From Flavobacterium fluviale (GTDB taxonomy: Bacteria > Bacteroidota > Bacteroidia > Flavobacteriales > Flavobacteriaceae): a DNA stretch of 64,000 nucleotides. Under the pieces are notes generated by a model that was given only the letters and a program-made list of their open reading frames with translations, made no database searches and was not told the DNA's origin. The stretch lies in assembly GCF_003312915.1 (NCBI RefSeq), contig NZ_CP030261.1:1116001-1180000 (forward strand). Reading direction: 5' to 3'. The position numbers were made by a program, and so were the translations under genes. Of the stretch, positions 34,801-43,986 are shown one piece after another; position 1 is the stretch's first letter, and the number at the start of each line of letters is the position of its first letter.

Positions 34801-35371
34801 AACATTCTATTATTTCTGGTTCTAACTGCTGTCTCAAAATTACGGCTAATTTTTGTCTGCTTCTAAATAATTTTACTTTCGCATTGTTTGCCGATATATT
34901 CATTATTTTTCCGATTTCTTCCAAATTCTGATCATCAAAATAAAATAAAGTCAAAAGGAAATTTTCGTCACTTGGTAATAAATTTAAACATTTTTGAATC
35001 GTCTGCTTTCGTTCTTTTTCTTCTAAAGCGCTCAAAGCATTGTCCATTGTTTTAATTAAATGCGAAGAAAAATCATCTATAGAAATATTTAAATCGTCTT
35101 TTTTACTTTTCTTCAATCTGTCGAGGCAGGTATTGTAAGCAATTTTATAAATCCATGTCGAAAATTTAGAATCCCCTTTAAATTTAGAAAGAGAACTATA
35201 GATCTTGATAAAAGTATCTTGTGCAACTTCTTCTGCCTCTTCTCGGTTTTTAACCATTTTGAGTGCCAAGGTAAAGATCATATCCTTATAACGATCTACA
35301 AGAACGGCAAAAGCATTGGTGTCGCCTTGCAGAACTTTGTCGATATAATGTTGATCATTTATTGTACTCAT
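34784..35371 (-). CDS. ECF-type RNA polymerase sigma factor
   Basis: The 195-residue protein has region 2 (RYKDMIFTLALKMVKNREEAEEVAQDTFIKIY) split here as the RYKDMIFTLA and EAEEVAQDTFIKIY segments and region 4 (LEEIGKIMNISANNAKVKLFRSR core LEEIGKIMN and VKLFRSRQK) with helix-turn-helix. ECF sigmas activate stress or envelope genes when released from an anti-sigma. It heads a three-gene run with the membrane protein and hydrolase. Target promoters are unknown. Confidence 0.9.
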   Translation of the reverse strand: MSTINDQHYIDKVLQGDTNAFAVLVDRYKDMIFTLALKMVKNREEAEEVAQDTFIKIYSSLSKFKGDSKFSTWIYKIAYNTCLDRLKKSKKDDLNISIDDFSSHLIKTMDNALSALEEKERKQTIQKCLNLLPSDENFLLTLFYFDDQNLEEIGKIMNISANNAKVKLFRSRQKLAVILRQQLEPEIIECYERER

Positions 35372-35463
35372 ATTATATAGGACGACAGTTTATTTGTTTA
35401 GGTTACAAGAATTTTAAAAAATAAATTTCAATTTTTAAACTCCAAATTCCAATTGGCTTTCTG

Positions 35464-35496
35464 AACTTGGTCAAAGTTTTAAACTTTGACCAAGTT
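35464..35496. repeat. Near-perfect 33-bp inverted repeat
   Basis: Arms AACTTGGTCAAAGTTT and AAACTTTGACCAAGTT (16 bp each, perfect) enclose a single base. It lies between the divergent sigma and DUF6249 genes, inside a larger region of GGAATTT-type heptamers. It could be an operator or a cruciform-prone repeat. Confidence 0.75.
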
Positions 35497-35645
35497 TGTA
35501 CCGTGAAAATACATTCAAAATTAACTGATTATCAGTGTATTTTGGGATTTGGGATTTAAAAATTGAAAATTTTTGCCAAAACTTGTAACCTGAATTTGAA
35601 AACCTTCGTCATATGGAGTATCAATCAATTAAAAACGTAAATATT

Positions 35646-35990
35646 ATGGACAAAATTTTTATTCCAATCAGCTTTTTCTTAATGATCTTCGGGATCGTTT
35701 ATTTAATTTATTCAACTAGAAACAGGGAACGTTTGGCACTTATAGAAAAAGGTGTCGATGCCAGCATCTTTATGCAGGGAAAAGGAAACGGAGTACCAGC
35801 CTGGAAAATCTTTGTGGTAAATCTGGCATTCTTATTAATAGGCAGCGGAGTGGGAATTTTTATTGCCTTATTAATTACCACTTATACTTCTTTGAATGAC
35901 GGGGCAGTTTATCCTTCAATTATTTTCATAATGGCAGGTATCGGACTTTTAACTGGATTTAAAACAGCAAAAGATTTAGATAAAGAATAA
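35646..35990 (+). CDS. Small membrane protein, DUF6249-like
   Basis: The preferred ATG at 35646 gives 114 residues with three hydrophobic segments (about 3-20, 52-75, 85-105) and the conserved-looking sequence RNRERLALIEKG after the first. This pattern fits the DUF6249 group of Bacteroidota inner-membrane proteins, which often sit beside ECF sigma operons. Function unknown. It is divergent from the sigma factor gene. Confidence 0.75.
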   Translation: MDKIFIPISFFLMIFGIVYLIYSTRNRERLALIEKGVDASIFMQGKGNGVPAWKIFVVNLAFLLIGSGVGIFIALLITTYTSLNDGAVYPSIIFIMAGIGLLTGFKTAKDLDKE

Positions 35991-36010
35991 GTAAGAGTTT
36001 AAGTTAGTAT

Positions 36011-36043
36011 AAAAAACGCATCAATAGTTGATGCGTTTTTTTT
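36011..36043. terminator. Bidirectional terminator between DUF6249 and rnhA
   Basis: Perfect stem AAAAAACGCATCAA / TTGATGCGTTTTTT with a TAG loop. It touches the rnhA stop codon from the other side. Confidence 0.9.
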
Positions 36044-36518
36044 ATTCTTTAGATCCTATAGTTTCGTAGTAAACATCTACAGAAAGTTTGGGCTGCATAG
36101 ATGCCATTACGGCAAGTTCATCGCAGCGTTCGTTTTGCGGGTGATTGTTGTGGCCTTTTATCCATTTAAAGTCAACTTGATGTTTTCTATACACAATTAA
36201 AAAGCGTTTCCATAAATCAGGATTTTTTCTGCCGGCAAATTTCTTTTTTTCCCAGCCTATAACCCATTTTTTTTCTACAGAATCAACGACATATTTAGAA
36301 TCAGAAATTACAAGGACTTTCATATTTGGCTTTTTCAGTTTTTCTAAACCGACAATTACAGCCAAAAGTTCCATTCTATTATTAGTAGTAAGCCGAAAAC
36401 CTTCGTAAAATTCTTTTTTGTGCGGTGTTCCAACCAATTCCATGACTACGCCGTAACCTCCGTTTCCAGGATTTCCTTTTGCTGCGCCATCTGTATATAT
36501 ATGTACTTCGTGAGTCAT
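36042..36518 (-). CDS. rnhA: Ribonuclease HI
   Basis: The 158-residue enzyme has the catalytic acidic residues Asp10 (YTDGAAKGNPG), Glu50 (NNRMELLAV), Asp73 (ISDSKYV) and a C-terminal Asp in NERCDELAV. It cleaves RNA in RNA-DNA hybrids. Length and motifs are canonical. It converges on the DUF6249 gene. Confidence 0.96.
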   Translation of the reverse strand: MTHEVHIYTDGAAKGNPGNGGYGVVMELVGTPHKKEFYEGFRLTTNNRMELLAVIVGLEKLKKPNMKVLVISDSKYVVDSVEKKWVIGWEKKKFAGRKNPDLWKRFLIVYRKHQVDFKWIKGHNNHPQNERCDELAVMASMQPKLSVDVYYETIGSKE

Positions 36519-36528
36519 TTATTTAGAG

Positions 36529-36603
36529 TGTAGATTTTAGATTTTAGATTGCAGATTTCTGCGAACTAAAATTGGAATTTGGAATTTAAATTTTGGAATT
36601 TGA
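36529..36603. repeat. Heptamer repeats TAGATTT and GGAATTT
   Basis: Tandem TAGATTT units are followed by GGAATTT units in the rnhA-purN spacer. The last units overlap the 3' end of purN, so the codons for its final SNSKI and the TAA lie inside repeat DNA. Confidence 0.65.
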
Positions 36604-37164
36604 ATCTTCCAGAATTTTATGGATAATCTCAGGAAAATGTGTTTGTTCCAGCTCATGAATCTTTTCTGCAACAGTTTCCGGCGTGTCTTCGTCTGTTAAA
36701 GCTACATTGGCTTGGAAAATAATACCGCCTTCGTCATAATTTTCATTTACATAATGAATAGAAATTCCGGTTTCTTTTTCTTTATTATTTACTATAGCCC
36801 TGTGAATGTGCATTCCGTACATACCTTTTCCGCCATATTTAGGTAAAAGTGCAGGATGGATATTTATTATTTTATTTGGATATTGTTCGATTATGTTTTC
36901 TGGAAATTTCAATAAGAAACCAGCCAATACGATCAAATCCGGGTCGATTTTTTGTATTTTTTGTAATACATTTCGCTCTAAAAGTTCGTTTTTTGAGAAG
37001 ATTTCGACTGGAATTTGATGATTTTTTGCTCTGTCAATAACTTTTGCCGAGGCATTATTTGTAAAAATCGAAACCACCTTTGCAATTTCAATGTTCGAAA
37101 AATATTTTATAATGTTCTCTGCGTTAGTTCCTGATCCTGAGGCAAAAACGATAATTTTTTTCAT
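36586..37164 (-). CDS. purN: Phosphoribosylglycinamide formyltransferase
   Basis: The start at 37162-37164 (MKKIIVFASGSGTNAEN) gives 192 residues, the usual PurN length; upstream in-frame codons are hydrophobic junk. The formyl-transfer region NIHPALLPKYGG with its Asn/His pair and the Asp of ENYDEGG are present. It adds the formyl group to GAR using 10-formyl-tetrahydrofolate. The C-terminus ends in repeat-derived codons. Confidence 0.94.
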   Translation of the reverse strand: MKKIIVFASGSGTNAENIIKYFSNIEIAKVVSIFTNNASAKVIDRAKNHQIPVEIFSKNELLERNVLQKIQKIDPDLIVLAGFLLKFPENIIEQYPNKIINIHPALLPKYGGKGMYGMHIHRAIVNNKEKETGISIHYVNENYDEGGIIFQANVALTDEDTPETVAEKIHELEQTHFPEIIHKILEDSNSKI

Positions 37165-37280
37165 AATAGAATTTATTTTGAGAATGCAAAAAACGGAATA
37201 AAAAACGAAAATAAATAGCTTTAAAAGACCTTTCTTGAAATTAATTTTATAAATTAGTGTCACATTTATAAACTAAATAG

Positions 37281-37309
37281 TTGTTTTAAAATAAAGTTTT
37301 TTATTTTTG
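37281..37309 (+). promoter_or_regulatory. Promoter of acpP
   Basis: TTG (37281-37283), 18-bp spacer and TATTTTTG (37302-37309), a full Bacteroidota match. The leader would be about 25 nt. Confidence 0.7.
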
Positions 37310-37339
37310 CCAACAAATTAAATTCTAAAATTAAAGATT

Positions 37340-37576
37340 ATGTCAGACATTGCATCAAGAGTAAAAGCGATTATCGTAGACAAATTAGGTGTTGACGAAA
37401 ACGAAGTTGTAACAGAAGCAAGCTTCACTAATGATTTAGGAGCTGACTCATTAGACACTGTTGAGCTTATTATGGAATTCGAAAAAGAATTTGATATTCA
37501 AATTCCAGACGATCAAGCAGAAAACATTGCTACTGTTGGTCAAGCTATTTCTTATATCGAAGAAGCTAAAAAATAA
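37340..37576 (+). CDS. acpP: Acyl carrier protein
   Basis: This 78-residue acidic protein has the phosphopantetheine attachment site Ser37 in [10 protein letters not shown]. It carries growing chains in type II fatty acid synthesis. It heads acpP-fabF-rnc, an order common in bacteria, but is followed by a large hairpin with a T tail that could raise its relative level. Confidence 0.98.
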   Translation: MSDIASRVKAIIVDKLGVDENEVVTEASFTNDLGADSLDTVELIMEFEKEFDIQIPDDQAENIATVGQAISYIEEAKK

Positions 37577-37690
37577 TAATACCACACCCGATTTCTAAAA
37601 ATACCCAATTTTTGAAATTCCAAATTCCGATTGGATTTTGATTTTTGATTTTTGAAATTTTTAAGAGTCGGGTGTTATTATTTTTTTTAA
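37572..37690 (+). terminator. Large hairpin with T tail after acpP
   Basis: The arms AATAATA..ACACCCGA and TCGGGTGTTATTATT enclose about 75 nt of heptamer-like sequence (TGATTTT, TTTGAAA units), and eight T follow. It may terminate or attenuate transcription between acpP and fabF. Confidence 0.6.
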
Positions 37691-37742
37691 ATTTTAAAGT
37701 TCGATTGATTTTCAATCAAAAAGATATATTTATATTGTAATT

Positions 37743-37782
37743 CCCATGGCTCTTAAGTAACAATACGTTAAGAAAGCGTGGG
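37743..37782 (+). promoter_or_regulatory. Hairpin in the fabF leader
   Basis: CCCATGGCT and AGCGTGGG plus the internal TTAA pairs fold into a bulged stem about 35 bp before the fabF start, without a T run. Its role, perhaps mRNA stability or translational control, is unknown. Confidence 0.4.
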
Positions 37783-37814
37783 TTTTATTTGTTTAAAGTA
37801 CAAAACACATATTT

Positions 37815-39068
37815 ATGGCATTAAGGCGAGTTGTTGTAACAGGATTAGGTGCACTTACTCCTATCGGGAATAATATCCAGGAATACTGGGATGCACTTGT
37901 GAATGGGGTTAGCGGAGCGGCTCCTATAACATATTATGATACAGAAAAGCATAAAACGAAATTTGCCTGCGAAGTAAAAAACTTCAATATTGAAGACTAC
38001 ATGGATCGCAAGGAATCTCGTCGATTAGATAAATTTGCACAATACGCAATTGCTGCCAGCGATGAAGCTATTAAAGATGCTGGAATTACCAATGATAATG
38101 TAAACAAACAAAGAGTTGGTGTTATCTGGGGAGCAGGAATTGGAGGTTTAGAAACTTTCCAAGACGAAGTAATGTATTATGCTAAAGGTGATGGAACTCC
38201 AAAGTTCAATCCGTTTTTTATCCCTAAAATGATTGCCGATATCGCTCCAGCGCATATTTCTATGCGTAATGGCTATATGGGACCAAATTATACTACGGTT
38301 TCTGCTTGTGCATCTTCTGCAAATGCATTAATCGACGCTTTCAACTACATTCGTTTAGGAATGTGTGATGTTATTGTTTCTGGTGGTTCTGAAGCAGCAG
38401 TTACAATTGCAGGTATGGGAGGTTTTAGTTCTATGCACGCTTTATCTACAAGAAATGAAAGCCCGGAAACAGCTTCAAGACCTTTTGATGCAACCAGAGA
38501 TGGTTTCGTTTTAGGTGAAGGAGCAGGAGCTTTGGTTCTTGAAGACTACGAACATGCTAAAGCTAGAGGTGCAAAAATCTATTGTGAAATTGGCGGAGGC
38601 GGAATGTCGTCTGATGCTTATCACTTAACTGCACCACATCCAGAAGGAATTGGAGTAATTGCCGTAATGGAAAATACTTTGAGAGACGCTGGAATGACTC
38701 CTGAACAAGTTGATCACATCAATACTCACGGAACTTCAACTCCATTAGGAGACGTTGCTGAGTTAAAAGCGATCAGCAAAGTTTTTGGAGAACATGCTAA
38801 AAACATCAACATTAATTCAACAAAATCAATGACAGGACATTTACTTGGTGCTGCCGGAGCTATTGAGGCAATTGCTTCTATTTTGGCTATGCAGCATGGA
38901 ATTGTTCCTCCAACGATTAACCATACAGTTGTTGACGAAAATATTGATCCATCATTAAACCTTACTTTAAACAAACCTCAAAAAAGAGAGGTTAATGTTG
39001 CTATGAGTAATACATTTGGTTTTGGTGGACACAATGCTTGTGTATTGTTTAAAAAATTAGCTGACTAA
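37815..39068 (+). CDS. fabF: Beta-ketoacyl-ACP synthase II
   Basis: The 417-residue condensing enzyme has catalytic Cys165 (VSACASSANAL), His near 305 (NTHGTSTPLGD) and His near 342 (KSMTGHLLGAAG). It extends acyl-ACP with malonyl-ACP. It lies between acpP and rnc. Length and motifs are canonical. Confidence 0.97.
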   Translation: MALRRVVVTGLGALTPIGNNIQEYWDALVNGVSGAAPITYYDTEKHKTKFACEVKNFNIEDYMDRKESRRLDKFAQYAIAASDEAIKDAGITNDNVNKQRVGVIWGAGIGGLETFQDEVMYYAKGDGTPKFNPFFIPKMIADIAPAHISMRNGYMGPNYTTVSACASSANALIDAFNYIRLGMCDVIVSGGSEAAVTIAGMGGFSSMHALSTRNESPETASRPFDATRDGFVLGEGAGALVLEDYEHAKARGAKIYCEIGGGGMSSDAYHLTAPHPEGIGVIAVMENTLRDAGMTPEQVDHINTHGTSTPLGDVAELKAISKVFGEHAKNININSTKSMTGHLLGAAGAIEAIASILAMQHGIVPPTINHTVVDENIDPSLNLTLNKPQKREVNVAMSNTFGFGGHNACVLFKKLAD

Positions 39069-39077
39069 TTTCTGTAT

Positions 39078-39818
39078 ATGAATATTATCAAAAAAATATT
39101 TTCTAAATCCCGTTCTCTAGAAGACGGGATTTTTTTTGACACTATTCAGAAAATTCTTGGTTTTCAGCCTTCTAGCATCGATTTTTATAAGAGAGCTTTT
39201 ACGCATCGTTCCTCTAATAAGCTAGATCCAAATGGGCATCCTATTAATTATGAACGCTTAGAATTTTTAGGAGATGCCATGTTAAGCGCTGTAATAGCCG
39301 CACATTTATTTAACAAAGCGCCAAATGGCGATGAAGGTTATTTGACCAAAATGCGCTCAAAAATTGTGAGCCGCGAGCATTTGAATGAATTAGGTAAAGA
39401 TTTGAATTTAGTACAGTTCGTAGAAAGTAAAGTGCCTATTCAGCATTTTGGAGAAAACATTCACGGTAATATTTTTGAATCTCTTATTGGAGCAATTTAT
39501 TTAGATAAAGGCTATTCTTTTTGTGAAAAATTCATAGAGAAAAGAGTAGTAACTCCTTATGTCGATATTGCTCGATTAGAAGGAAAAGTTATAAGTTATA
39601 AAAGTCTTGTTATTGAGTGGTGTCAAAAGGAAAAAAGAGTTTTTCATTATGATATTTTTGAAGATAACGGCATAGACGGGCAGCGTTTATTTGGTGTTAA
39701 ACTTAGTATTGACGACAAAGTAGTTGCAAGAGCGAGAGCAACTTCAAAAAAGAAAGCCGAAGAGAAAGCATCTCAAAGAGCTTACTTTGCGTTTCAAGAA
39801 AAAATTGACAAGAAATAG
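39078..39818 (+). CDS. rnc: Ribonuclease III
   Basis: The 246-residue protein has the RNase III signature ERLEFLGDAML (59-69) and a C-terminal double-stranded RNA-binding domain with KKKAEEKASQRAYF. It processes rRNA precursors and other duplex RNA. It starts 9 bp after fabF, so the two are cotranscribed. Confidence 0.97.
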   Translation: MNIIKKIFSKSRSLEDGIFFDTIQKILGFQPSSIDFYKRAFTHRSSNKLDPNGHPINYERLEFLGDAMLSAVIAAHLFNKAPNGDEGYLTKMRSKIVSREHLNELGKDLNLVQFVESKVPIQHFGENIHGNIFESLIGAIYLDKGYSFCEKFIEKRVVTPYVDIARLEGKVISYKSLVIEWCQKEKRVFHYDIFEDNGIDGQRLFGVKLSIDDKVVARARATSKKKAEEKASQRAYFAFQEKIDKK

Positions 39819-39943
39819 CTGCAAAAATGTTGTAAGTATCACAATGCTATAACGTTTTCGTTTATAATTTAACAAAACAACCATGTCATAACTGTTGAAG
39901 CTCCGTTTAGAAATAGTATATTTACAACTTGATTTTTCAAGAC

Positions 39944-40432
39944 ATGGCTATTCATAGATTGGATTTAGACGAATTTGACGAAATTGATTATTATTTAATG
40001 GCAATTCATACTTCATTAGAAGATTATCGATTAGCCTATTTTATCAATAAAATCCTTCCGATAAACTTAAGTAAGAGCAAAAACGAGATCCATGCTCAGA
40101 CTAAGGAAGGTGAAGCAAATTTTTCCAGATTCTATTATTATGATGAAGAAAAAGCTGTTTCCTGGAATTTAATTCAGAATAAAAATGAAATCATTTCTGT
40201 GAGTACAAATGATTTTCAGAATTTGTTTTCTAATGAAACAAGTGAGGTTTCTACAACAATTCATTTACTTCCTGAATTTAAAAAAGTCGATTTTTTCCTG
40301 AAAATAGACAATAGCGAAGAGGCGCTTAATTTTTCAGAAATTCAACAAAAATTAAATACCATAGAAAGTATTGCGGCTATTTATGCTGTTGATACAGATA
40401 AAATAAAATCAAAAAACAATCTAATTTTTTAA
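39944..40432 (+). CDS. IPExxxVDY-family protein
   Basis: The ATG at 39944 gives 162 residues. The protein contains LPEFKKVDFFLKI, the degenerate form of the IPExxxVDY motif that names a family seen only in Bacteroidota next to pyruvate kinase and rnc. It is hydrophilic with no signal peptide. Function is unknown, but the constant proximity to pyk suggests a shared transcript. It ends 5 bp before pyk. Confidence 0.8.
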   Translation: MAIHRLDLDEFDEIDYYLMAIHTSLEDYRLAYFINKILPINLSKSKNEIHAQTKEGEANFSRFYYYDEEKAVSWNLIQNKNEIISVSTNDFQNLFSNETSEVSTTIHLLPEFKKVDFFLKIDNSEEALNFSEIQQKLNTIESIAAIYAVDTDKIKSKNNLIF

Positions 40433-40437
40433 AAAAA

Positions 40438-41871
40438 ATGTTAACAAACAAGAAAACCAAAATTGTTGCTACACTTGGCCCGGCTTGTAGTACAAGAGAG
40501 ATCATCAAAGATATGATCGATGCAGGGGTTAATGTGTTTAGAATCAATTTTTCGCATGCAGATTACGAAGGAGTAAAAGAAAAGATTAATATTATTAGAG
40601 GCCTTAACGAAGAGTTTGGTTACACTACAGCAATCTTAGGAGATTTGCAAGGACCAAAACTTAGAGTAGGTGTAATGGAAGAAGGTACTGTGGTACATGA
40701 TGGTGATGAAATCACTTTTACAACTGCAGAGGATATTATTGGAACATCGAAAAAAGCGTTCATGAAATATCAAAATTTTCCAAATGATGTTAACGTTGGA
40801 GAGCGTATCTTGCTTGACGATGGTAAACTTATTTTCGAAATTGTTTCTACAGATAAAAAAAGTGAGGTTGTTGCTAGAGTTATCCAAGGTGGAGAATTAA
40901 AATCTAAAAAAGGAGTTAATCTTCCAAATACAAAGATTTCTTTACCAGCTTTAACTGAAAAAGATATTGCTGATGCGATTTTTGCAATCGAGCAAAGAGT
41001 AGACTGGATCGCACTTTCATTCGTGAAAACACCTCGCGATTTACAAGACTTACAAGAGCTAATCGCTAAGCATTCAGAAGTAAAAATTCCAATTATTGCT
41101 AAAATCGAAATGCCGGAAGCTCTTGAGAACATGGATAAGATCGTAGCATATTGCGATGGTTTAATGGTTGCACGTGGAGATTTAGGAGTTGAACTTCCTG
41201 CTCACGAAGTTCCATTGGTTCAAAAAGATTTGATCCGCAGAGCAAAAACGGCTAGAATTCCTGTTATCGTTGCTACACAAATGATGGAGACAATGATTAC
41301 AAGTTTAACACCAACAAGAGCAGAAGTAAATGACGTTGCTAACTCAGTAATGGACGGAGCAGATGCTGTAATGTTGTCTGGAGAAACTGCTACAGGAAAT
41401 TATCCAGTACAGGTAATTCAGAGAATGGCTCAAATTTGTGAGGCTGTTGAGAATTCACCATTAATTCAAGTTCCACAAAATACACCGCAGATTAAAACAA
41501 AACGTTTTGTAACTAAAACAGTTTGCCACCAAGCAGCTTTATTAGCAAATGAAATTCAAGCTAAAGCAATTTGTACTTTAACAAACAGCGGTTATACAGC
41601 TTTCCAAATTTCAGCTTGGAGACCAGCTTCAGCTCATATTTTAGTATTTACTTCAAACAGAAGAATCCTAACACAATTGAATTTATTATGGGGAGTTAAA
41701 TCTTTCTACTATGATAATGAAGAAAGTACAGATGATACTGTAACAGATGTAAATCAAATTGCAGTTGAAAAAGGTTATGCTCAAAAAGGAGATTATTTAA
41801 TTAACCTTGCTGCAATGCCAATTAAAGACAAAGGAATGGTTAACACTATGAGAGTTTCTGAAATAGAATAA
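40438..41871 (+). CDS. pyk: Pyruvate kinase
   Basis: The 477-residue enzyme has KTKIVATLGPACS at the N-terminus, the active-site IIAKIEMPEALENMD segment, VARGDLGVE, and the C-terminal domain. It converts phosphoenolpyruvate and ADP to pyruvate and ATP. It ends at a strong terminator. Confidence 0.97.
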   Translation: MLTNKKTKIVATLGPACSTREIIKDMIDAGVNVFRINFSHADYEGVKEKINIIRGLNEEFGYTTAILGDLQGPKLRVGVMEEGTVVHDGDEITFTTAEDIIGTSKKAFMKYQNFPNDVNVGERILLDDGKLIFEIVSTDKKSEVVARVIQGGELKSKKGVNLPNTKISLPALTEKDIADAIFAIEQRVDWIALSFVKTPRDLQDLQELIAKHSEVKIPIIAKIEMPEALENMDKIVAYCDGLMVARGDLGVELPAHEVPLVQKDLIRRAKTARIPVIVATQMMETMITSLTPTRAEVNDVANSVMDGADAVMLSGETATGNYPVQVIQRMAQICEAVENSPLIQVPQNTPQIKTKRFVTKTVCHQAALLANEIQAKAICTLTNSGYTAFQISAWRPASAHILVFTSNRRILTQLNLLWGVKSFYYDNEESTDDTVTDVNQIAVEKGYAQKGDYLINLAAMPIKDKGMVNTMRVSEIE

Positions 41872-41892
41872 TTATTCTGCACTATAATACTC

Positions 41893-41927
41893 AAAAAAGC
41901 CGCTTACTTCTGTAAGCGGCTTTTTTG
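41893..41927 (+). terminator. Terminator after pyk
   Basis: Perfect stem AAAAAAGCCGCTTAC / GTAAGCGGCTTTTTT with a TTCT loop, followed by T-rich sequence. Confidence 0.93.
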
Positions 41928-42000
41928 TTTTAAATTTTTAATGTCTTTCTACAGTTTTATTTTGAAAAATGAAACCAGATGTTGCAAATTCTCCATTTAT

Positions 42001-42028
42001 CTTGTTTCATTTTATAAAATGAAACAAG
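42001..42028. promoter_or_regulatory. 28-bp perfect palindrome, candidate operator
   Basis: CTTGTTTCATTTTA is followed directly by its own reverse complement, with no loop. The palindrome lies 219 bp upstream of the sulfatase gene. The same words (AAAATGAAACA and TTGTTTCATTTT) form another inverted repeat in the same operon at 45028-45067. Operator or recombination site; inferred. Confidence 0.5.
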
Positions 42029-42246
42029 CTCTTGCCAAATAAATACAATTATTCGCTCATTTATTAGCTAATTTTGAGAAGCTTAAAAAAAAGTTAAAAA
42101 AATATTTCAAGTTTTTTAATAAATCTTCCAAGCCATATCAAAAATATACTCCCATTAATAAGTTTTTTGAAAGCAGCATTTTACCCATTTTCTTTTGGAT
42201 TTACAACTCATATAAATAACAAGATCATTAACGAATTTTTTTTATC

Positions 42247-43917
42247 ATGAAACAGAGTAAACTTAAAAATGCCATAATGCTTCTTGCATTAGTATGCTTC
42301 GCGATTGTTCAGGTGAAAGCTCAAGATAGTAAAAAACCAAATATTCTGGTGCTATGGGGTGATGATATAGGGACAACTAATATTAGTGCCTATAGTGATG
42401 GAGTTATGGGATATACCACCCCCAATATTGATCGTTTAGCGAATGAAGGAATGCGATTCTTGCATTATTATGGAGAACAGAGCTGTACTGCTGGCCGTGC
42501 AGCATTTTTAACAGGACAGCATGGTCTGAGAACTGGACTGACAAAAGTTGGTTTTCCTGGTGCACCAATGGGAATGAGTCAGTTAGATCCTTCTGTTGGA
42601 GGAATCATGAAAAGCCTTGGATATGTAACAGGTCAGTTTGGCAAAAATCATGTGGGAGATCGTAATGAGAGTTTACCAACAGTTAATGGTTTTGATGAAT
42701 TTTTTGGAAATCTATACCACCTAAATGCAGAAGAGGAGCCAGAATTGCCAGATTATCCAAAAGATCCAGAATATCTGAAAAAATTTGGACCTAGAGGAGT
42801 ACTAAAATGTACTGCAACAAATGTTGATGATGGAACTACAGATCCTCGTTTTGGAAGAGTTGGAAAACAAAGAATCGAAGATACTGGACCTCTAACTAAA
42901 AAAAGAATGGAAACCGTAGATGACGAAACATCAGCAGCAGCCATCGATTTCATTAAAAGACAAAATGCGGCAGGAAAACCATTTTTTTGCTGGTTCAATG
43001 CCACTCGTATGCACCTTCGTACGCATGTTAGAGCAGAACATAGAGGAAGATATACACACGGCGACAGCGAATATATCGATGGTATGATAGAGCATGATGA
43101 AACAATTGGAACTATTTTGAAAGCACTAGACGATTTAGGAATTGCTGACAATACCATTGTGGTGTATTCTACAGATAATGGTCCGCATATGAATTCATGG
43201 CCAGATGGTGCAATGACACCTTACCGTTCAGAAAAAAATACCAACTGGGAAGGAGCTTTCCGCGTACCATGTATAGTAAGATGGCCAGGACATATAAAAG
43301 CAGGAACTGTAACTAATGAAATAATGAGCCATAACGACTGGATTCCCACATTTGCATCGATTGCAGGTGAGCCAGATATAGTAAATAAACTTTTAAAAGG
43401 ATACTCTGCAAATGGAAAAACATATAAAGTGCATTTAGATGGTTTTGATCAAAGTAAATTTTTAGAAGGCAAAACACCAAAGAGTGCCAGAGATAAATTC
43501 TTTTACACAGATGATGATGGACTTTTGGTTGGGTTGAGAGAAGGAGATTATAAATATGTTTTTGCCGAACAAAGGTTAGGAGGAACATTAGGAGTGTGGG
43601 CAGAACCTTTCACCAAACTGCGTTTGCAAAAGATATTTAATTTATATCAAGATCCTTTTGAAAGAGCAGATATAACTTCAAATACTTTTTGGGATTATCA
43701 GTTGAATCATGTGCAACTAATGTATGGTGCAATTCAAGATGTTGTTGTATTTGCAGAAACATTTAAAGAATATCCTCCAAGATCAATTCCACCAAGTTTC
43801 TCTGCTTACACAATTATGGAAGAAGCGATGAAAGATATTAAAGCACAAAAATATATTGAGAAAAACGTTCTTCCTAAATTAAAAGAGGATGAAGCAAAAC
43901 CAGCAAAGAAAAAATAA
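42247..43917 (+). CDS. Secreted formylglycine sulfatase (arylsulfatase family)
   Basis: The 556-residue protein has a signal peptide ending in VKAQ and the sulfatase motif CTAGRAAFLTG, where Cys80 is the residue converted to formylglycine. The metal-binding Asp39/Asp40 lie in LWGDDIG, and the C-terminal metal side in YSTDNGPH. It hydrolyses sulfate esters, or phosphonates in some relatives, in the periplasm. A maturase (FGE or anSME) is required but not encoded here. It starts a run of envelope genes; a hairpin separates it from the HAD gene. Confidence 0.9.
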   Translation: MKQSKLKNAIMLLALVCFAIVQVKAQDSKKPNILVLWGDDIGTTNISAYSDGVMGYTTPNIDRLANEGMRFLHYYGEQSCTAGRAAFLTGQHGLRTGLTKVGFPGAPMGMSQLDPSVGGIMKSLGYVTGQFGKNHVGDRNESLPTVNGFDEFFGNLYHLNAEEEPELPDYPKDPEYLKKFGPRGVLKCTATNVDDGTTDPRFGRVGKQRIEDTGPLTKKRMETVDDETSAAAIDFIKRQNAAGKPFFCWFNATRMHLRTHVRAEHRGRYTHGDSEYIDGMIEHDETIGTILKALDDLGIADNTIVVYSTDNGPHMNSWPDGAMTPYRSEKNTNWEGAFRVPCIVRWPGHIKAGTVTNEIMSHNDWIPTFASIAGEPDIVNKLLKGYSANGKTYKVHLDGFDQSKFLEGKTPKSARDKFFYTDDDGLLVGLREGDYKYVFAEQRLGGTLGVWAEPFTKLRLQKIFNLYQDPFERADITSNTFWDYQLNHVQLMYGAIQDVVVFAETFKEYPPRSIPPSFSAYTIMEEAMKDIKAQKYIEKNVLPKLKEDEAKPAKKK

Positions 43918-43935
43918 TAAAATTATTTAGCAAAT

Positions 43936-43965
43936 AAAGCTTGAGTTACCCATAACTCAAGCTTT
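43936..43965 (+). terminator. Hairpin after sulfatase gene
   Basis: Stem AAGCTTGAGTTA / TAACTCAAGCTT with a short loop followed by TTTTC. It may be a partial terminator or processing site within the operon. Confidence 0.5.
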
Positions 43966-43986
43966 TCAATAACTTAAATCAATATC

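Larger units (their letters stand above)
41872..42246. other. Gap between pyk and the sulfatase gene
   Basis: About 375 bp containing the pyk terminator, an AT-rich stretch and a 28-bp perfect palindrome at 42001-42028. No gene or clear -7 box is seen near the sulfatase start. Confidence 0.6.
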
